Shown here: one piece after another, positions 28,703-37,701 of the stretch | Layout of the letters: every line of letters begins with the position of its first letter | Position numbering within the stretch: the first letter of the stretch is position 1 | NCBI GenBank assembly: GCA_018402015.1 | Contig: JAGYJL010000002.1 | Span: 1-64,000, forward strand | Source of the DNA: Flavobacteriales bacterium | GTDB lineage: Bacteria > Bacteroidota > Bacteroidia > UBA10329 | Direction of reading: 5' to 3' | Length of the DNA: 64,000 bases | Notes under the pieces: model-generated | Seen by the model: only the letters and a program-made list of their open reading frames with translations | Told to the model about the DNA's origin: nothing | The model's database searches: none | Made by a program: the position numbers and the translations under genes

Positions 28703-30781
28703 TTATTTGTCGCTGAGCCCACCACGTCTGTTACCATTCTCGTCTGTTTCTTCACCAGTTACCTCAAATTTGGTAACCGTGCTTTCTGAAGAATGAGGCA
28801 TGTTATCAAATTGACGTTGCACACGTCTTTTGAGCCGGAACGTTCTCCAATTCAGCCAGTTGGTTGGTGAGTTGAATCTGCGGTTCATTCCTTTCAAGCG
28901 CTCTAAACGCTCCAACTGCTTGCGCTGCATTTCTTCCGTATCGAAACTATCGGTAGGCTCGTTGCGGGTAAGGAGTTGTGGTTCGTTGGTAAGACGCGCG
29001 GTTTCGGCCTTTGTTGAAGAAGCCTCTGGGGTTTCGTCATACAGGTTGAACATGGTAACGTTCTCCTCCTTTGCTACAGGTGTTTCCTTCTTTACCTCAA
29101 ACTCGAATTCGGTAGGAGTTTCGGTAGTAACGATGTTGTCCGTCTTCGGTTCTTCATCTTTCGGTTCGCTAAAGGCTCTGAACGTTTCTGTTTCTTCTTC
29201 CGCTACAGGCGTGTTGGCAATAGGCTGTTTGAAAAGGCTGAACGGCATTAACGGTGCTGTTTCTTCCTCTTCGGTTTCTGTCTCTGCCTCGATGTTGGAC
29301 ACTTCGTCTTCTTCGTGGTGGAATGTTTCCTCTTCTTCGAAAACAACCATTTCGGTTTCGGTGGTTATTCCGAAATCATCGTCATACTCATCATCGTCTT
29401 CCTCATTGTACATTGGAAGTTCCTCGCCTTCCTTCACCCCGATCATCTCTGGAGCTTCGGCATTGATGATGGCATTGAGTTCCTCGTCATTCTCATCCAC
29501 TTTGTATGCCATGAGGGTGGAGGCGGTTGGTATTTCCTCTTCTTCATCATCTAGCAGCAAGGTGTGCTTGATAAGCGGCTCTTCTTTTGGAGCTTGGAAT
29601 GTTGGCGTTTCGTTGATCGGTGTATTGTCGAAGTCGTTGTTCAGGTCTGTTGCCGGACGAAGTCGCTCATTCATCAACTTAGGACGTGCAGTAAGACCAG
29701 AAGGAATGGAGGCCTTCGGTTCTGTCTTAGGTGCAGCTGTTGGTGCTTGACGGTGCGTGTCGAGTACGTGTCTTACCACATTCTCTTTGCCTGTTACTTT
29801 CTCCAACTTTTCTCCAGAGAAGCCGGTAGCAATAACAGTAAGCGTAAGTCGATCGCCAAGGTCTTCATCGGTGCCGTTACCCCAAATAACATCGGCATCC
29901 ATACCTGCTTCTTCTTGAATATAATCGGTGATCTCGGCCACTTCGTCCATGGTAACCTCATCAGAGCCAGAACTGATATAAAGGAGGATGTTGCTGGCTC
30001 CGTAGATGTTGTTGTCGTTAAGTAGCGGAGAGGCCAAAGCCTGCTCCACAGCCTTAATGGCGCGATCCGGACCTGAAGTTGTTGCAGAACCCATTATGGC
30101 CACGCCTGAGCTGGTCATTACGGTTCTAACATCTTCGAAATCCACGTTTACGTAACCTTCTACGGTAATGATCTCTGCAATACCCTTGGCAGCAATGGTC
30201 AATACGTCATCGGCCTGTCCGAAAGCTTCGCTGAGTTTCAGGTTTCCGTACATCTCACGCAGTTTATCGTTAGAGATGATGAGAACCGTATCAACGTGCT
30301 TTTTCAATTCTTCGAGACCGAGGTCTGCTTGCAGTTTACGTTTCTTGCCTTCGAAACCGAATGGAATGGTTACGATACCTACAGTGAGGATTCCAAGTTC
30401 GCGTGCTGCCTCTGCAATGACCGGGGCGGCACCTGTTCCCGTACCACCGCCCATTCCGGCAGTGATGAATACCATTTTGGTATCGTTGCAGAGTACGTCC
30501 TTGATGTCATCGAGGTTTTCGATGGCCGCATTACGGCCTACTTCGGCCTGTGCACCAGCGCCACGGCCTTCTGTGAGGCTCGATCCCAATGCGATCTTCT
30601 TTGGCACTGGGCTCATGTCGAGCGCCTGTTGATCTGTATTACAGACCACGAAGTCTACGCCTCTAATGCCTTGTTTGTACATGTGGTTGACAGCGTTTGA
30701 GCCGCCTCCACCAACTCCGATCACTTTAATGATCGAGCTTTCCTCTTTGGGGAGATTGAAATTCATCATGTCCTTAGCCAT
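28703..30781 (-). CDS. ftsZ: FtsZ, tubulin-like division GTPase
   Basis: 692 residues. The GTP-binding tubulin signature GGGTGTGAAP is at 111-120, with VGGGGSNAVNHM near residue 23. A GTPase/C-terminal domain of about 330 residues is followed by a long acidic linker (EEEE- and TETE-rich, about 350-620). The expected C-terminal tail motif (NQLAELENVPAY.RR) is present only in the +1 frame at about 28815-28860, where the annotated frame reads NWLNWRTFRLKRR. This is probably a pair of compensating indels. It forms the Z ring with FtsA, encoded immediately upstream. Confidence 0.95.
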   Translation of the reverse strand: MAKDMMNFNLPKEESSIIKVIGVGGGGSNAVNHMYKQGIRGVDFVVCNTDQQALDMSPVPKKIALGSSLTEGRGAGAQAEVGRNAAIENLDDIKDVLCNDTKMVFITAGMGGGTGTGAAPVIAEAARELGILTVGIVTIPFGFEGKKRKLQADLGLEELKKHVDTVLIISNDKLREMYGNLKLSEAFGQADDVLTIAAKGIAEIITVEGYVNVDFEDVRTVMTSSGVAIMGSATTSGPDRAIKAVEQALASPLLNDNNIYGASNILLYISSGSDEVTMDEVAEITDYIQEEAGMDADVIWGNGTDEDLGDRLTLTVIATGFSGEKLEKVTGKENVVRHVLDTHRQAPTAAPKTEPKASIPSGLTARPKLMNERLRPATDLNNDFDNTPINETPTFQAPKEEPLIKHTLLLDDEEEEIPTASTLMAYKVDENDEELNAIINAEAPEMIGVKEGEELPMYNEEDDDEYDDDFGITTETEMVVFEEEETFHHEEDEVSNIEAETETEEEETAPLMPFSLFKQPIANTPVAEEETETFRAFSEPKDEEPKTDNIVTTETPTEFEFEVKKETPVAKEENVTMFNLYDETPEASSTKAETARLTNEPQLLTRNEPTDSFDTEEMQRKQLERLERLKGMNRRFNSPTNWLNWRTFRLKRRVQRQFDNMPHSSESTVTKFEVTGEETDENGNRRGGLSDK

Positions 30782-30877
30782 TTTTCCTCCTATTTATGGT
30801 TAGTTATTTGGGTTTTTATTTGGGTTTTTGCTGCTAGCGTAGTGCTTTCAGCGGGTTTCATTGGTTGTTGTTTCTTA

Positions 30878-32263
30878 TCAGTCAATTCCTTCGTTCATCC
30901 ATCTTTCCAGTTTCTTTCCGAAGTTTCTTAGACTTGAGAATGGACTGTTCCCACTTTTCTCTTCTGCTACTTCGCGGGCCACTTCCTCAGCTTGAGAAAT
31001 AGAGCTTTCTTCTTCCACTTCCTCTTCTTTAGGTGTTGTTTTTGGAATGGTAGATGGCTCGCGGCCTTCTGCCCAATCATCTATTGTAAGTCCTTTTGCA
31101 GCCAGATCGTCTTTGAACTCAAGCCCTTTCATTACAAGGCCTACACCTGTTGAGAAGATCGGGCTGGTAACATCTTCCGGATTTCCGGGAGCGAGGTGTT
31201 CGTTCGGGTATCCAACACGCACATCCATTCCGGTTATGTATTCCATCAATTGTGGAAGATGACGAAGGTTGGATCCACCACCCGTTACTACAATGCCACC
31301 GATGAGTTTTTTCTCGTAGCCTGAGTTCTTGATCTCGTAGTAAACGTGCTCGATGATCTCTTCCATTCTGGCCTGAATGATGCTTGCCAGATTCTTCAGG
31401 CTGATCTCTCGTGGTTCGCGCCCGCGCAACCCAGGAATGGAAACGATCTCGTTGTCTTTTGCTTCTGTTGCCAGGGCTGAACCGAACTTCACTTTCAGTA
31501 ATTCTGCCTGATGCTTGATGATGGTGCAGCCTTCTTTGATGTCTTCGGTGATGATGTTACCCCCGAATGGGATGACTGCCGTGTGGCGGATGATCTTGTC
31601 TTGGAAGATGGCGATGTCGGTTGTTCCACCACCAATATCTACCAACGCAACACCAGCTTCTTTCTCTTCTTCGCTAAGAACCGCAGCTGCCGATGCCAAT
31701 GGCTCAAGAACCAATTCGGTAACGGAAAGCCCTGCTTTGTACGCGCAGCGATGGATGTTCTTTGCGGCTGCTATCTGACCGGTGATGATGTGGAAGTTGG
31801 CTTCCAATCGGATACCGCTCATGCCAACAGGTTCTTTGATGCCCGGTTCGTTATCAACGATGTAATCCTGTGGGAGTACATGAATGATCTCTTCGCCAGG
31901 AAGCATCTGTAACTTGTACATGTCTCTTATGAGGTTGCGCACATCCTCTTTGCCGATCTCTTCATCCAAGGAATCGCGCATGTAAATGCCGCGGTTCTGT
32001 AACGATTTGATGTGCTGGCCCGCAATGCCCACGTTCACGTACTTGATATCGACCCCGGTCTTATTCTTGGCCTCTTCAACAGCCGTTTGAATGGCCTGAA
32101 CGGTCTTATCGATATTGGCCACCACGCCACGACTAACGCCCAGCGATTCTGATTTGCCGATACCGAGAATCTCGATCTTTCCATTCTCATCACGCTTACC
32201 AACGATACATGCGATCTTGGTGGTTCCGATATCAAGTCCTACTACGATGTCTGAATTTTCCAT
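30878..32263 (-). CDS. ftsA: FtsA, actin-like Z-ring membrane tether
   Basis: 461 residues with the actin-fold phosphate loop VGLDIGTTKIA (residue 9 on), the second loop VDIGGGTTDIAIF and the adenosine motif VVTGGGSNL. The acidic/Ser-rich linker (EEEVEEESSISQ) leads to the amphipathic membrane helix NFGKKLERWMNEG at the extreme C terminus. FtsA anchors FtsZ to the inner membrane and recruits later division proteins. It starts directly after the ftsQ stop. Confidence 0.95.
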   Translation of the reverse strand: MENSDIVVGLDIGTTKIACIVGKRDENGKIEILGIGKSESLGVSRGVVANIDKTVQAIQTAVEEAKNKTGVDIKYVNVGIAGQHIKSLQNRGIYMRDSLDEEIGKEDVRNLIRDMYKLQMLPGEEIIHVLPQDYIVDNEPGIKEPVGMSGIRLEANFHIITGQIAAAKNIHRCAYKAGLSVTELVLEPLASAAAVLSEEEKEAGVALVDIGGGTTDIAIFQDKIIRHTAVIPFGGNIITEDIKEGCTIIKHQAELLKVKFGSALATEAKDNEIVSIPGLRGREPREISLKNLASIIQARMEEIIEHVYYEIKNSGYEKKLIGGIVVTGGGSNLRHLPQLMEYITGMDVRVGYPNEHLAPGNPEDVTSPIFSTGVGLVMKGLEFKDDLAAKGLTIDDWAEGREPSTIPKTTPKEEEVEEESSISQAEEVAREVAEEKSGNSPFSSLRNFGKKLERWMNEGID

Positions 32264-33061
32264 TTAACTGTTCTTTTTGGTGCAGATGACCTGGTCTTTG
32301 TATTTGAGGTTGATGTGGGAGTATTGATCCCATCCGGTTTTGTTCAATCCTTTGTGATAGAAGAGAAGCAGCTTCTTGAATTTCTGCTCCATTTTATCTG
32401 TGTGGCCTAGAAGAATGTGATGATCGCCAACGGTTGGCACCAAGGTTAGTTCTCCATTCGGTTCTACAATGATCTGCTGGATCTGAGCTCGCCAGAATTC
32501 ATTGTTGCGGATGAAAGTTGCCAATTCGAACAGCTCATCGAGGTTCGAAATCTGTTTCAGACTATCGCTCATGTTTGCCACGTTGTAGCGTTGCATAACG
32601 TGCTGCCTATCGGTAATAAAGCCACTTGCAACAGGTACACGTGCGGTGTAGTTATCGCTTGTTGGCATGATGCCACTTCGCGGTCGATGTAAAACGATTC
32701 CCTTCTGAATTGAAAATGCGCAGAACAGGGTCGCGTTGGTAGACCTTTACGGCAAAGGTTCCACCATGCTTGGTGAACACTTCGGCACGTTTTACTGATG
32801 GATTGGCGAAAATATGACGCCTGTACACTGCAATAGGAATGGAACTAATTGGTTTGCCAACGAGACTATCACCTTTGCTCCAGATTACTTGGGCACGCCG
32901 CCTTTGGTAACAAAGAAATTTCCGTTGCTATGGTCTACCTGAATGTTGAGTTTGGAACACGGCAGCTGACATCTGATTCGAGTGCTGAAAGCCAGAGAAA
33001 CGAACAGCCCGACATCACGGCTATCAATATCAACGCTATGTTCAATATCCGCTTCGATCAT
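32264..33061 (-). CDS. ftsQ: FtsQ/DivIB-type division protein (2-3 frameshifts)
   Basis: The C-terminal ~130 residues are intact (FELATFIRNNEFWRAQIQQI, GDHHILLG). Upstream, other frames give KRILNIALILIAVMSG + LFVSLAFS as the single TM helix, QVDHSNGNFFVTKGD, RRHIFANPSVKRAEVFTK and HGGTFAVKVYQRDPVLRIFN, the POTRA/FtsQ-like part. ATG 33061 overlaps the end of murC. About 265 codons, normal for Bacteroidota FtsQ. Joins FtsL at the divisome. It should be essential, so the breaks are probably sequence errors. Confidence 0.8.
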
Positions 33062-34422
33062 GACGCCAGTTTCGGAATGGTGCAACCACCGATCGGATAT
33101 CTCCTGCGCCCATGGTGTAAGCAACACATCCAACTCAGCTACCGAAAGCGCATCTACAGCAGCCTGCTTACTTACCAGCTCTTTACTGGGTTCGATATGC
33201 GCTCCAATAATGCGCTTGATGTAACTCCCGGAATTGCTTCTTTCGCGTGCTGGGTGATTCCGAGAAGCGTTACCTCGTCCAACTGCGAAAGGCTGTTGGG
33301 TAAACTCGTTCATGCGATCCTGTGTGTGACTGAACAAGTGAGGTTGGAAAATCCTTTCACTTTTCGGCCTGGGAATAACTCGCGTACAGAACCGATGCAT
33401 GCTGAAATTTCGGTTGGATGATGCGCGTAATCATCGATATAAACCAACTTGTCGGTGTTGATGTGTACTTCGAATCTGCGCTTTACACCCTTGTAGGTAG
33501 CAAAACCAACGCGAAGTTCATCTTCGGTCAGTCCGAATTGATCTACAGCTGCAAATGCTGCCACTGCGTTTTCCAAGTTGTGCAACCCAGGCATTCCGAA
33601 CGTTATGCTACGGTAAGTTGCCCGTGGCGAATGCAGGTTGAATTGGTACTTACCATTTTCAATGGAAAGACCGGATGTATAGTAATCGCTCTTCTCGCTA
33701 AGTGAATAGGTTAACGTGGATCTGTCTGAATGCTCGAAAGGAAGCCCGAAACGATAGATGAGTTTTCCATTCGGGGTAATTCGTTCGGTGAAATCGATGA
33801 AGGATTTCAGCATTTCATCGGATGATCCGTAGATATCGAGATGGTCGGCATCAACAGAAGTTACAATAGCCACTTCTGGCGATAAGGTGAGGAATGAACG
33901 GTCGAACTCATCGGCCTCAACCACCATCAGATCGCTGCTTTTGGAAGTAAGCAGATTGGTGTTGTAGTTGGAACTGATTCCGCCTAGGAACGCGTTACAA
34001 TCGTGAGAAGAACAACGCAGTAAATGCGCTGCTATGGAACTGGTAGTTGTTTTGCCATGCGTTCCGGCTACGGCAATGGTTCGGTACGCTCTGGAAAGTT
34101 CTCCCAAAACCTCAGAACGCTTCAGTACGTCAAAACGGTTGTTGCGGAAGAACATCAACTCCGAATGATCTTTTGGTACTGCTGGAGTGTAGATTACCAA
34201 GGTGGTTTCGGCATCAAGAAAAGCATCAGCAATTGCGTTTGCGTCATCTTGATAATGAATTGCCATTCCTGCATTTTCCAACTCCTTGGTGAGTTCGGTC
34301 GAAACGCGGTCGTAACCGCCAACACGCTTACCTAGCTGCGCAAAATAGCGGGCCAGCGCGCTCATGCCAATGCCTCCGATCCCTATCAGATATACCGCTT
34401 GTATGTGGTTCAATCCTTTCAT
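33042..34422 (-). CDS. murC: UDP-N-acetylmuramate-L-alanine ligase (3' part frame-broken)
   Basis: Adds the first stem amino acid in cytoplasmic peptidoglycan synthesis. N-terminal UDP-binding GIGGIGMSALAR (14-25), P-loop GTHGKTTT at 120-127, EADEFDRSFL, and DDYAHHPTEI in the C-terminal ligase domain. The main frame ends at 33310. Homology resumes in another frame (FSRTQDRMNEF, SKQAAVDALSVAELDVLLT, AGDI) to TGA 33042-33044, overlapping ftsQ by 20 bp. It overlaps murG by 4 bp (ATGA). Confidence 0.88.
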
Positions 34423-35525
34423 GCTTTGGTAGCGATCTTTAGGATTTCACGGGCAATTACTTCATCTGCATTTGGCAAAGCCAGTTTAAGGATGTTGCTG
34501 CTGAGTTTTTCTCTCTCGGCAGAGTCGTTCAATAAGCGAAGCGCTTCGTTGCAGGCAAGTTCTCCAGCTTTACTGTCGGGAACAAGTATGGCAGCATCGT
34601 GGTCAACCAACGCCTGCGCATTTTTGGTCTGGTGATCTTCTGCTGCAAACGGAAATGGAACCAGAACCGATGGTTTACCAACGATACATAGCTCTGAAAT
34701 GGAACTAGCGCCAGCGCGCGATAGCACAACATCTGCCACAGCATAGGCCTGATCCATGGTGTAAATGAAATCGGATACGAAGAAGTTGGTGGCGTTTGCA
34801 TCAACCACAGCTTTTTTGGCTTCCTCAATAAAGAGTTTTCCAGTTTGCCAAACCACTTGTATATCGGCAGCTTTAAAAGCTTCGATGTGAGATTTGACCG
34901 CCAAGTTGATGGAGCGTGCGCCCAGGCTTCCACCGATCACCAAGAGGGTTTTCTTGTTGGGGTCGAGGTTGAAGGTTTTGATGCCTTCTTGACGTTTGCC
35001 TTCCAGATTCAAAATGTCCTGCCGTACCGGATTTCCTGTTCGGATGATGACATTCTTTGGGAAGAATTTCTCCATGCCATCGTATGCCACGCATACTTTG
35101 CTCGCCTTGTTTCCAAGTAGTTTATTGGTTATTCCTGCGTAGGAATTCTGCTCTTGGATAACCGTTGGAATACGCGCGCTATTGGCAGCGTACATTACAG
35201 GTCCGCTTGCAAAACCACCCACGCCTACAACAACATTCGGTTGGAAATTGCGGATGATCTTCAACGATTTTAAAAGGCTTCCGATCAACTTGAATGGGAA
35301 GGCCAGGTTTTTGACCATGTTGCTGCGGTTGATTCCAGCTATGTTGAGCCCGATGATCTCGTATCCGGCAGCAGGAACTTTCTCCATCTCCATTTTACCA
35401 AGCGCTCCTACAAAAAGGATCTCTACATCCGATCGCAGTTTTTTCAGCGCGTTGGCAATGGCAATGGCAGGGAAGATGTGTCCGCCCGTTCCGCCTCCTG
35501 ATATGATGACCCGAAGCTTAGACAT
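34419..35525 (-). CDS. murG: Lipid II synthase MurG (GlcNAc transferase)
   Basis: 368 residues, GT28. GGGTGGHIFPA at 10-20 is the glycine-rich loop binding the lipid I pyrophosphate. GVGGFASGPVM, IQEQNSYAG and the C-terminal nucleotide-binding ALVLSRAGASSISEL-type block follow. It transfers GlcNAc to lipid I on the inner face of the cytoplasmic membrane. The start overlaps the 3' end of ftsW by 8 bp and its stop overlaps murC by 4 bp, implying translational coupling. Confidence 0.95.
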   Translation of the reverse strand: MSKLRVIISGGGTGGHIFPAIAIANALKKLRSDVEILFVGALGKMEMEKVPAAGYEIIGLNIAGINRSNMVKNLAFPFKLIGSLLKSLKIIRNFQPNVVVGVGGFASGPVMYAANSARIPTVIQEQNSYAGITNKLLGNKASKVCVAYDGMEKFFPKNVIIRTGNPVRQDILNLEGKRQEGIKTFNLDPNKKTLLVIGGSLGARSINLAVKSHIEAFKAADIQVVWQTGKLFIEEAKKAVVDANATNFFVSDFIYTMDQAYAVADVVLSRAGASSISELCIVGKPSVLVPFPFAAEDHQTKNAQALVDHDAAILVPDSKAGELACNEALRLLNDSAEREKLSSNILKLALPNADEVIAREILKIATKA

Positions 35526-36690
35526 GTGCCAATTCGTTTTCAGGTTCCTTTACTGCGCGACTCACGCTGAGTATCATTCCAATTGCAATAGAAGTGAACC
35601 AAATGGAGGTTCCCCCCATACTTATAAGCGGAAGCGGCTGCCCCGTTACCGGAAAGAGATTCACGGCCACGGCCATGTTTATCAATGCTTGGAATACCAA
35701 AGCAAAACAAACCCCGAAGGCCAGTAACGTACCGAAGGTGCTTGTGCCTTTGTGTGCAATGCGTAAACCGCGGAAAAGCAAAATGAGATATAGGAATAGA
35801 ATACCCATTCCGCCAACTATTCCCCATTCTTCGATGATGATTGCAAAGATGAAATCTGAATATGGGTGTGGAATAAAATTCCGTTGTGAACTGTTGCCTG
35901 GACCAACACCCGCAATACCGCCATTGGCAATGGCGATCTTTGCCTGTTCGGTCTGGTAGTTGGCATCGGCTCGTTCTGGAGTTTCCTCGTTTGATATGTA
36001 GGTTTCCAATCGGGCTTTCCATGTTCCGAAACGCGGTAGTACTTTCTCTACTGGCACAGCAAAAGAAAGGAGCACAACAAAGACTCCCGCTAAGGCAATT
36101 GCTCCCACAAGACCTGCCAGGTATTTGAATCGAACTCTACCAATATAGAGGATGATGAGTGACGAAGTGAATAGCACGGCCGAAGTGGAGAAGTTGGCTG
36201 GCAAAATGAGTGCGCAGACCAATAGAACAGGCCAAATGATCTGGAGGAAGCCTTCCTTGAAATCGTCCATATCTTCCTGACGTTTGGAAAGGACGCGTGC
36301 CAAATACGCGATCAAAGCAACTTTGGCCAGGTCGGAAGTTTGGAATGAAAGATTGATGATCGGTAATGTCAACCAACGGCTTGCTTCATTACGCGATGTT
36401 CCTGCAATGAGCGTAATGGCAAGTAGTGGAATAGATATCCAAATAAGGATTTGCGCTACGCGTGAGAAATACGTGTACGGTACCTTATGGATGGCGTACA
36501 TCATGCCCCAACCAAGCACAATAATGGAGAAGTGTTTAAGAAGATAGTATTCGGTATTTCCGCCTTGATAACGATACGCAAGCGTACCAGTAGAACTGTA
36601 AACTGCCATTGCAGAAACAAGGGAAAGGAGGAACACCACGGCCCAAATGACCATGTCCCCTTCCAGATATTTTCTCAACAGTGAGTTCAT
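35518..36690 (-). CDS. ftsW: FtsW, SEDS-family septal peptidoglycan polymerase
   Basis: 390 residues with about ten hydrophobic segments starting near residue 12. The SEDS signatures are visible: ANGGIAGVGPGNSSQRNFIPHPYSDFIFAIIIEEWG in two consecutive blocks, and the C-terminal ISMGGTSIWFTSIAIGMILSVSR. It works with the class B PBP encoded further upstream in the cluster (41740). It is separated from the next upstream dcw gene by the inverted-repeat-bounded unit at 36694-37134. Confidence 0.95.
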   Translation of the reverse strand: MNSLLRKYLEGDMVIWAVVFLLSLVSAMAVYSSTGTLAYRYQGGNTEYYLLKHFSIIVLGWGMMYAIHKVPYTYFSRVAQILIWISIPLLAITLIAGTSRNEASRWLTLPIINLSFQTSDLAKVALIAYLARVLSKRQEDMDDFKEGFLQIIWPVLLVCALILPANFSTSAVLFTSSLIILYIGRVRFKYLAGLVGAIALAGVFVVLLSFAVPVEKVLPRFGTWKARLETYISNEETPERADANYQTEQAKIAIANGGIAGVGPGNSSQRNFIPHPYSDFIFAIIIEEWGIVGGMGILFLYLILLFRGLRIAHKGTSTFGTLLAFGVCFALVFQALINMAVAVNLFPVTGQPLPLISMGGTSIWFTSIAIGMILSVSRAVKEPENELAHV

Positions 36691-36693
36691 TTT

Positions 36694-37134
36694 TTAATTA
36701 GCAATTAGGAATGATGAATTAGGAATTGCCTCCTGATTCAGTTCCTTTCTTGTAGATGGTTTTAGTTATGGTTGATAGTATTCTCAAATTCTCTTCGCAA
36801 TCATGAAGCATAGAATCCGCCTGTTTTTCGTTCAAATAATCCGTGGCTTTCATTAAACGGAGCCAATAGCGGGTTTCTCGGGCCTCCTTGTAAGCAATGC
36901 TCATTTTTGATCCAAAGTCCTTTCTGGTCTGGCCTCCAATTGCTTCTTCCACATTAGCACCTATTGAGGTTCCGCTTCTGAGCAATTGTTTCGATAACAC
37001 GTATTCCTTTCTTTCTTCAGTTAGATGCCGATATAGGTTCACCACCCGAATTGCAAACTCGAAGCTTTTATTCTGAATGATGTTGTCCTCTTTCGCCATT
37101 TATTTCTAATTCCTCATTTCTAATTGGCAATTAA
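36694..37134. mobile_element. Inverted-repeat-bounded unit carrying a four-helix-bundle gene
   Basis: About 32-bp imperfect inverted repeats bound the unit. The left end (36694-36725) reads TTAATTAGCAATTAGGAATG.., and the reverse complement of the right end (37103-37134) reads TTAATTGCCAATTAGAAATG... About 28 of 32 positions agree. Only the gene at 36719-37099 lies inside. This is consistent with a small non-autonomous mobile unit inserted between the MurD-like domain gene and ftsW; no transposase is present. Confidence 0.6.
36719..37099 (-). CDS. Four helix bundle protein (23S rRNA IVS-type, S23 family)
   Basis: 126 residues, all helical. FEFAIRVVNLYRHL, LSKQLLRSGTSIGANVEEA, and KMSIAYKEARETRYWLRLM are the conserved blocks of the S23/four-helix-bundle family, often encoded in intervening sequences of 23S rRNA genes and as free-standing genes in Bacteroidota. 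It forms pentamer-like bundles in solved relatives; its cellular role is unclear. Unusual here because it sits inside the dcw cluster between inverted repeats. Confidence 0.88.
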   Translation of the reverse strand: MAKEDNIIQNKSFEFAIRVVNLYRHLTEERKEYVLSKQLLRSGTSIGANVEEAIGGQTRKDFGSKMSIAYKEARETRYWLRLMKATDYLNEKQADSMLHDCEENLRILSTITKTIYKKGTESGGNS

Positions 37135-37679
37135 TTCTTGGATTCAATAAAGGTTTTAACAGCCTTGCTGAACTGGTTTCCTCGATCTTCATAACTATCA
37201 AAAAGATCGTGGCTGGAACATGCTGGAGAAAGGATGATCTTATCGCCAGGTTGTGCCAAAGCAGTTGCCGCTTTCACGGCTTCATCGGCAGAGCTTGCGC
37301 CAACTATCACATCTGCAAAACCAAGGAAGGTTTTGAAAACACGGCTATTCTCTCGCCCAAGGCAAACAATACCTCTAACCTTGTCTGCCACAAGTTCTTT
37401 CAACATGCTGTAATCCTGTCCGTCCTGTAGACCACCTACAATCCACACAGCGGTACCTTGCAACCTCTCCAAGGAATACCATGTAAGATCCACGTTGGTG
37501 GCCTTACTATCGTTTATGAATTCAATGTCGTTCCACTTTCCGATCAGCTCTTGCCGATGTCGGGTACTCTGCACATCCGAAACGCTCTCTTCAATGATCT
37601 GCTTCCTCAACTCAAGCAAACTATTGAACATCTCCTGATCGGCAGAAACGGTGGGCTTATTCCAGGTTTTATCTTTCAT
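37131..37679 (-). CDS. Free-standing MurD C-terminal (ligase) domain, paralogue of the adjacent murD
   Basis: 182 residues from ATG 37679 (the open frame extends to 37799, overlapping murD). It aligns along its whole length with the last ~165 residues of the neighbouring MurD. It keeps HRQE, FINDSKATN (in E. coli MurD this loop holds D-Glu contacts), VWIVGGLQDGQDYS, and SPACSSHDLFDSYEDRGNQF. The UDP-binding and ATP P-loop domains are absent, so it cannot be a MurD on its own. The frame is intact, and the sequence has diverged well beyond a recent duplication while keeping the key residues, which suggests selection. It lies 22 bp downstream of murD. Confidence 0.85.
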   Translation of the reverse strand: MKDKTWNKPTVSADQEMFNSLLELRKQIIEESVSDVQSTRHRQELIGKWNDIEFINDSKATNVDLTWYSLERLQGTAVWIVGGLQDGQDYSMLKELVADKVRGIVCLGRENSRVFKTFLGFADVIVGASSADEAVKAATALAQPGDKIILSPACSSHDLFDSYEDRGNQFSKAVKTFIESKN

Positions 37680-37701
37680 GGATTTGTAGGTTTTGGTCGG
37701 T

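Noticed and set aside
28830-29750. 306-codon Ser-rich open frame antisense to ftsZ
   Set aside because: It is the complement of the Glu-rich FtsZ linker (GAA/GAG codons read backwards as Ser/Phe codons). No start context or homology; ftsZ is certain here.
35182-35959. Plus-strand frames of 120-180 codons across murG/ftsW
   Set aside because: Antisense to certain dcw genes with overlapping starts and stops; no supporting signals.
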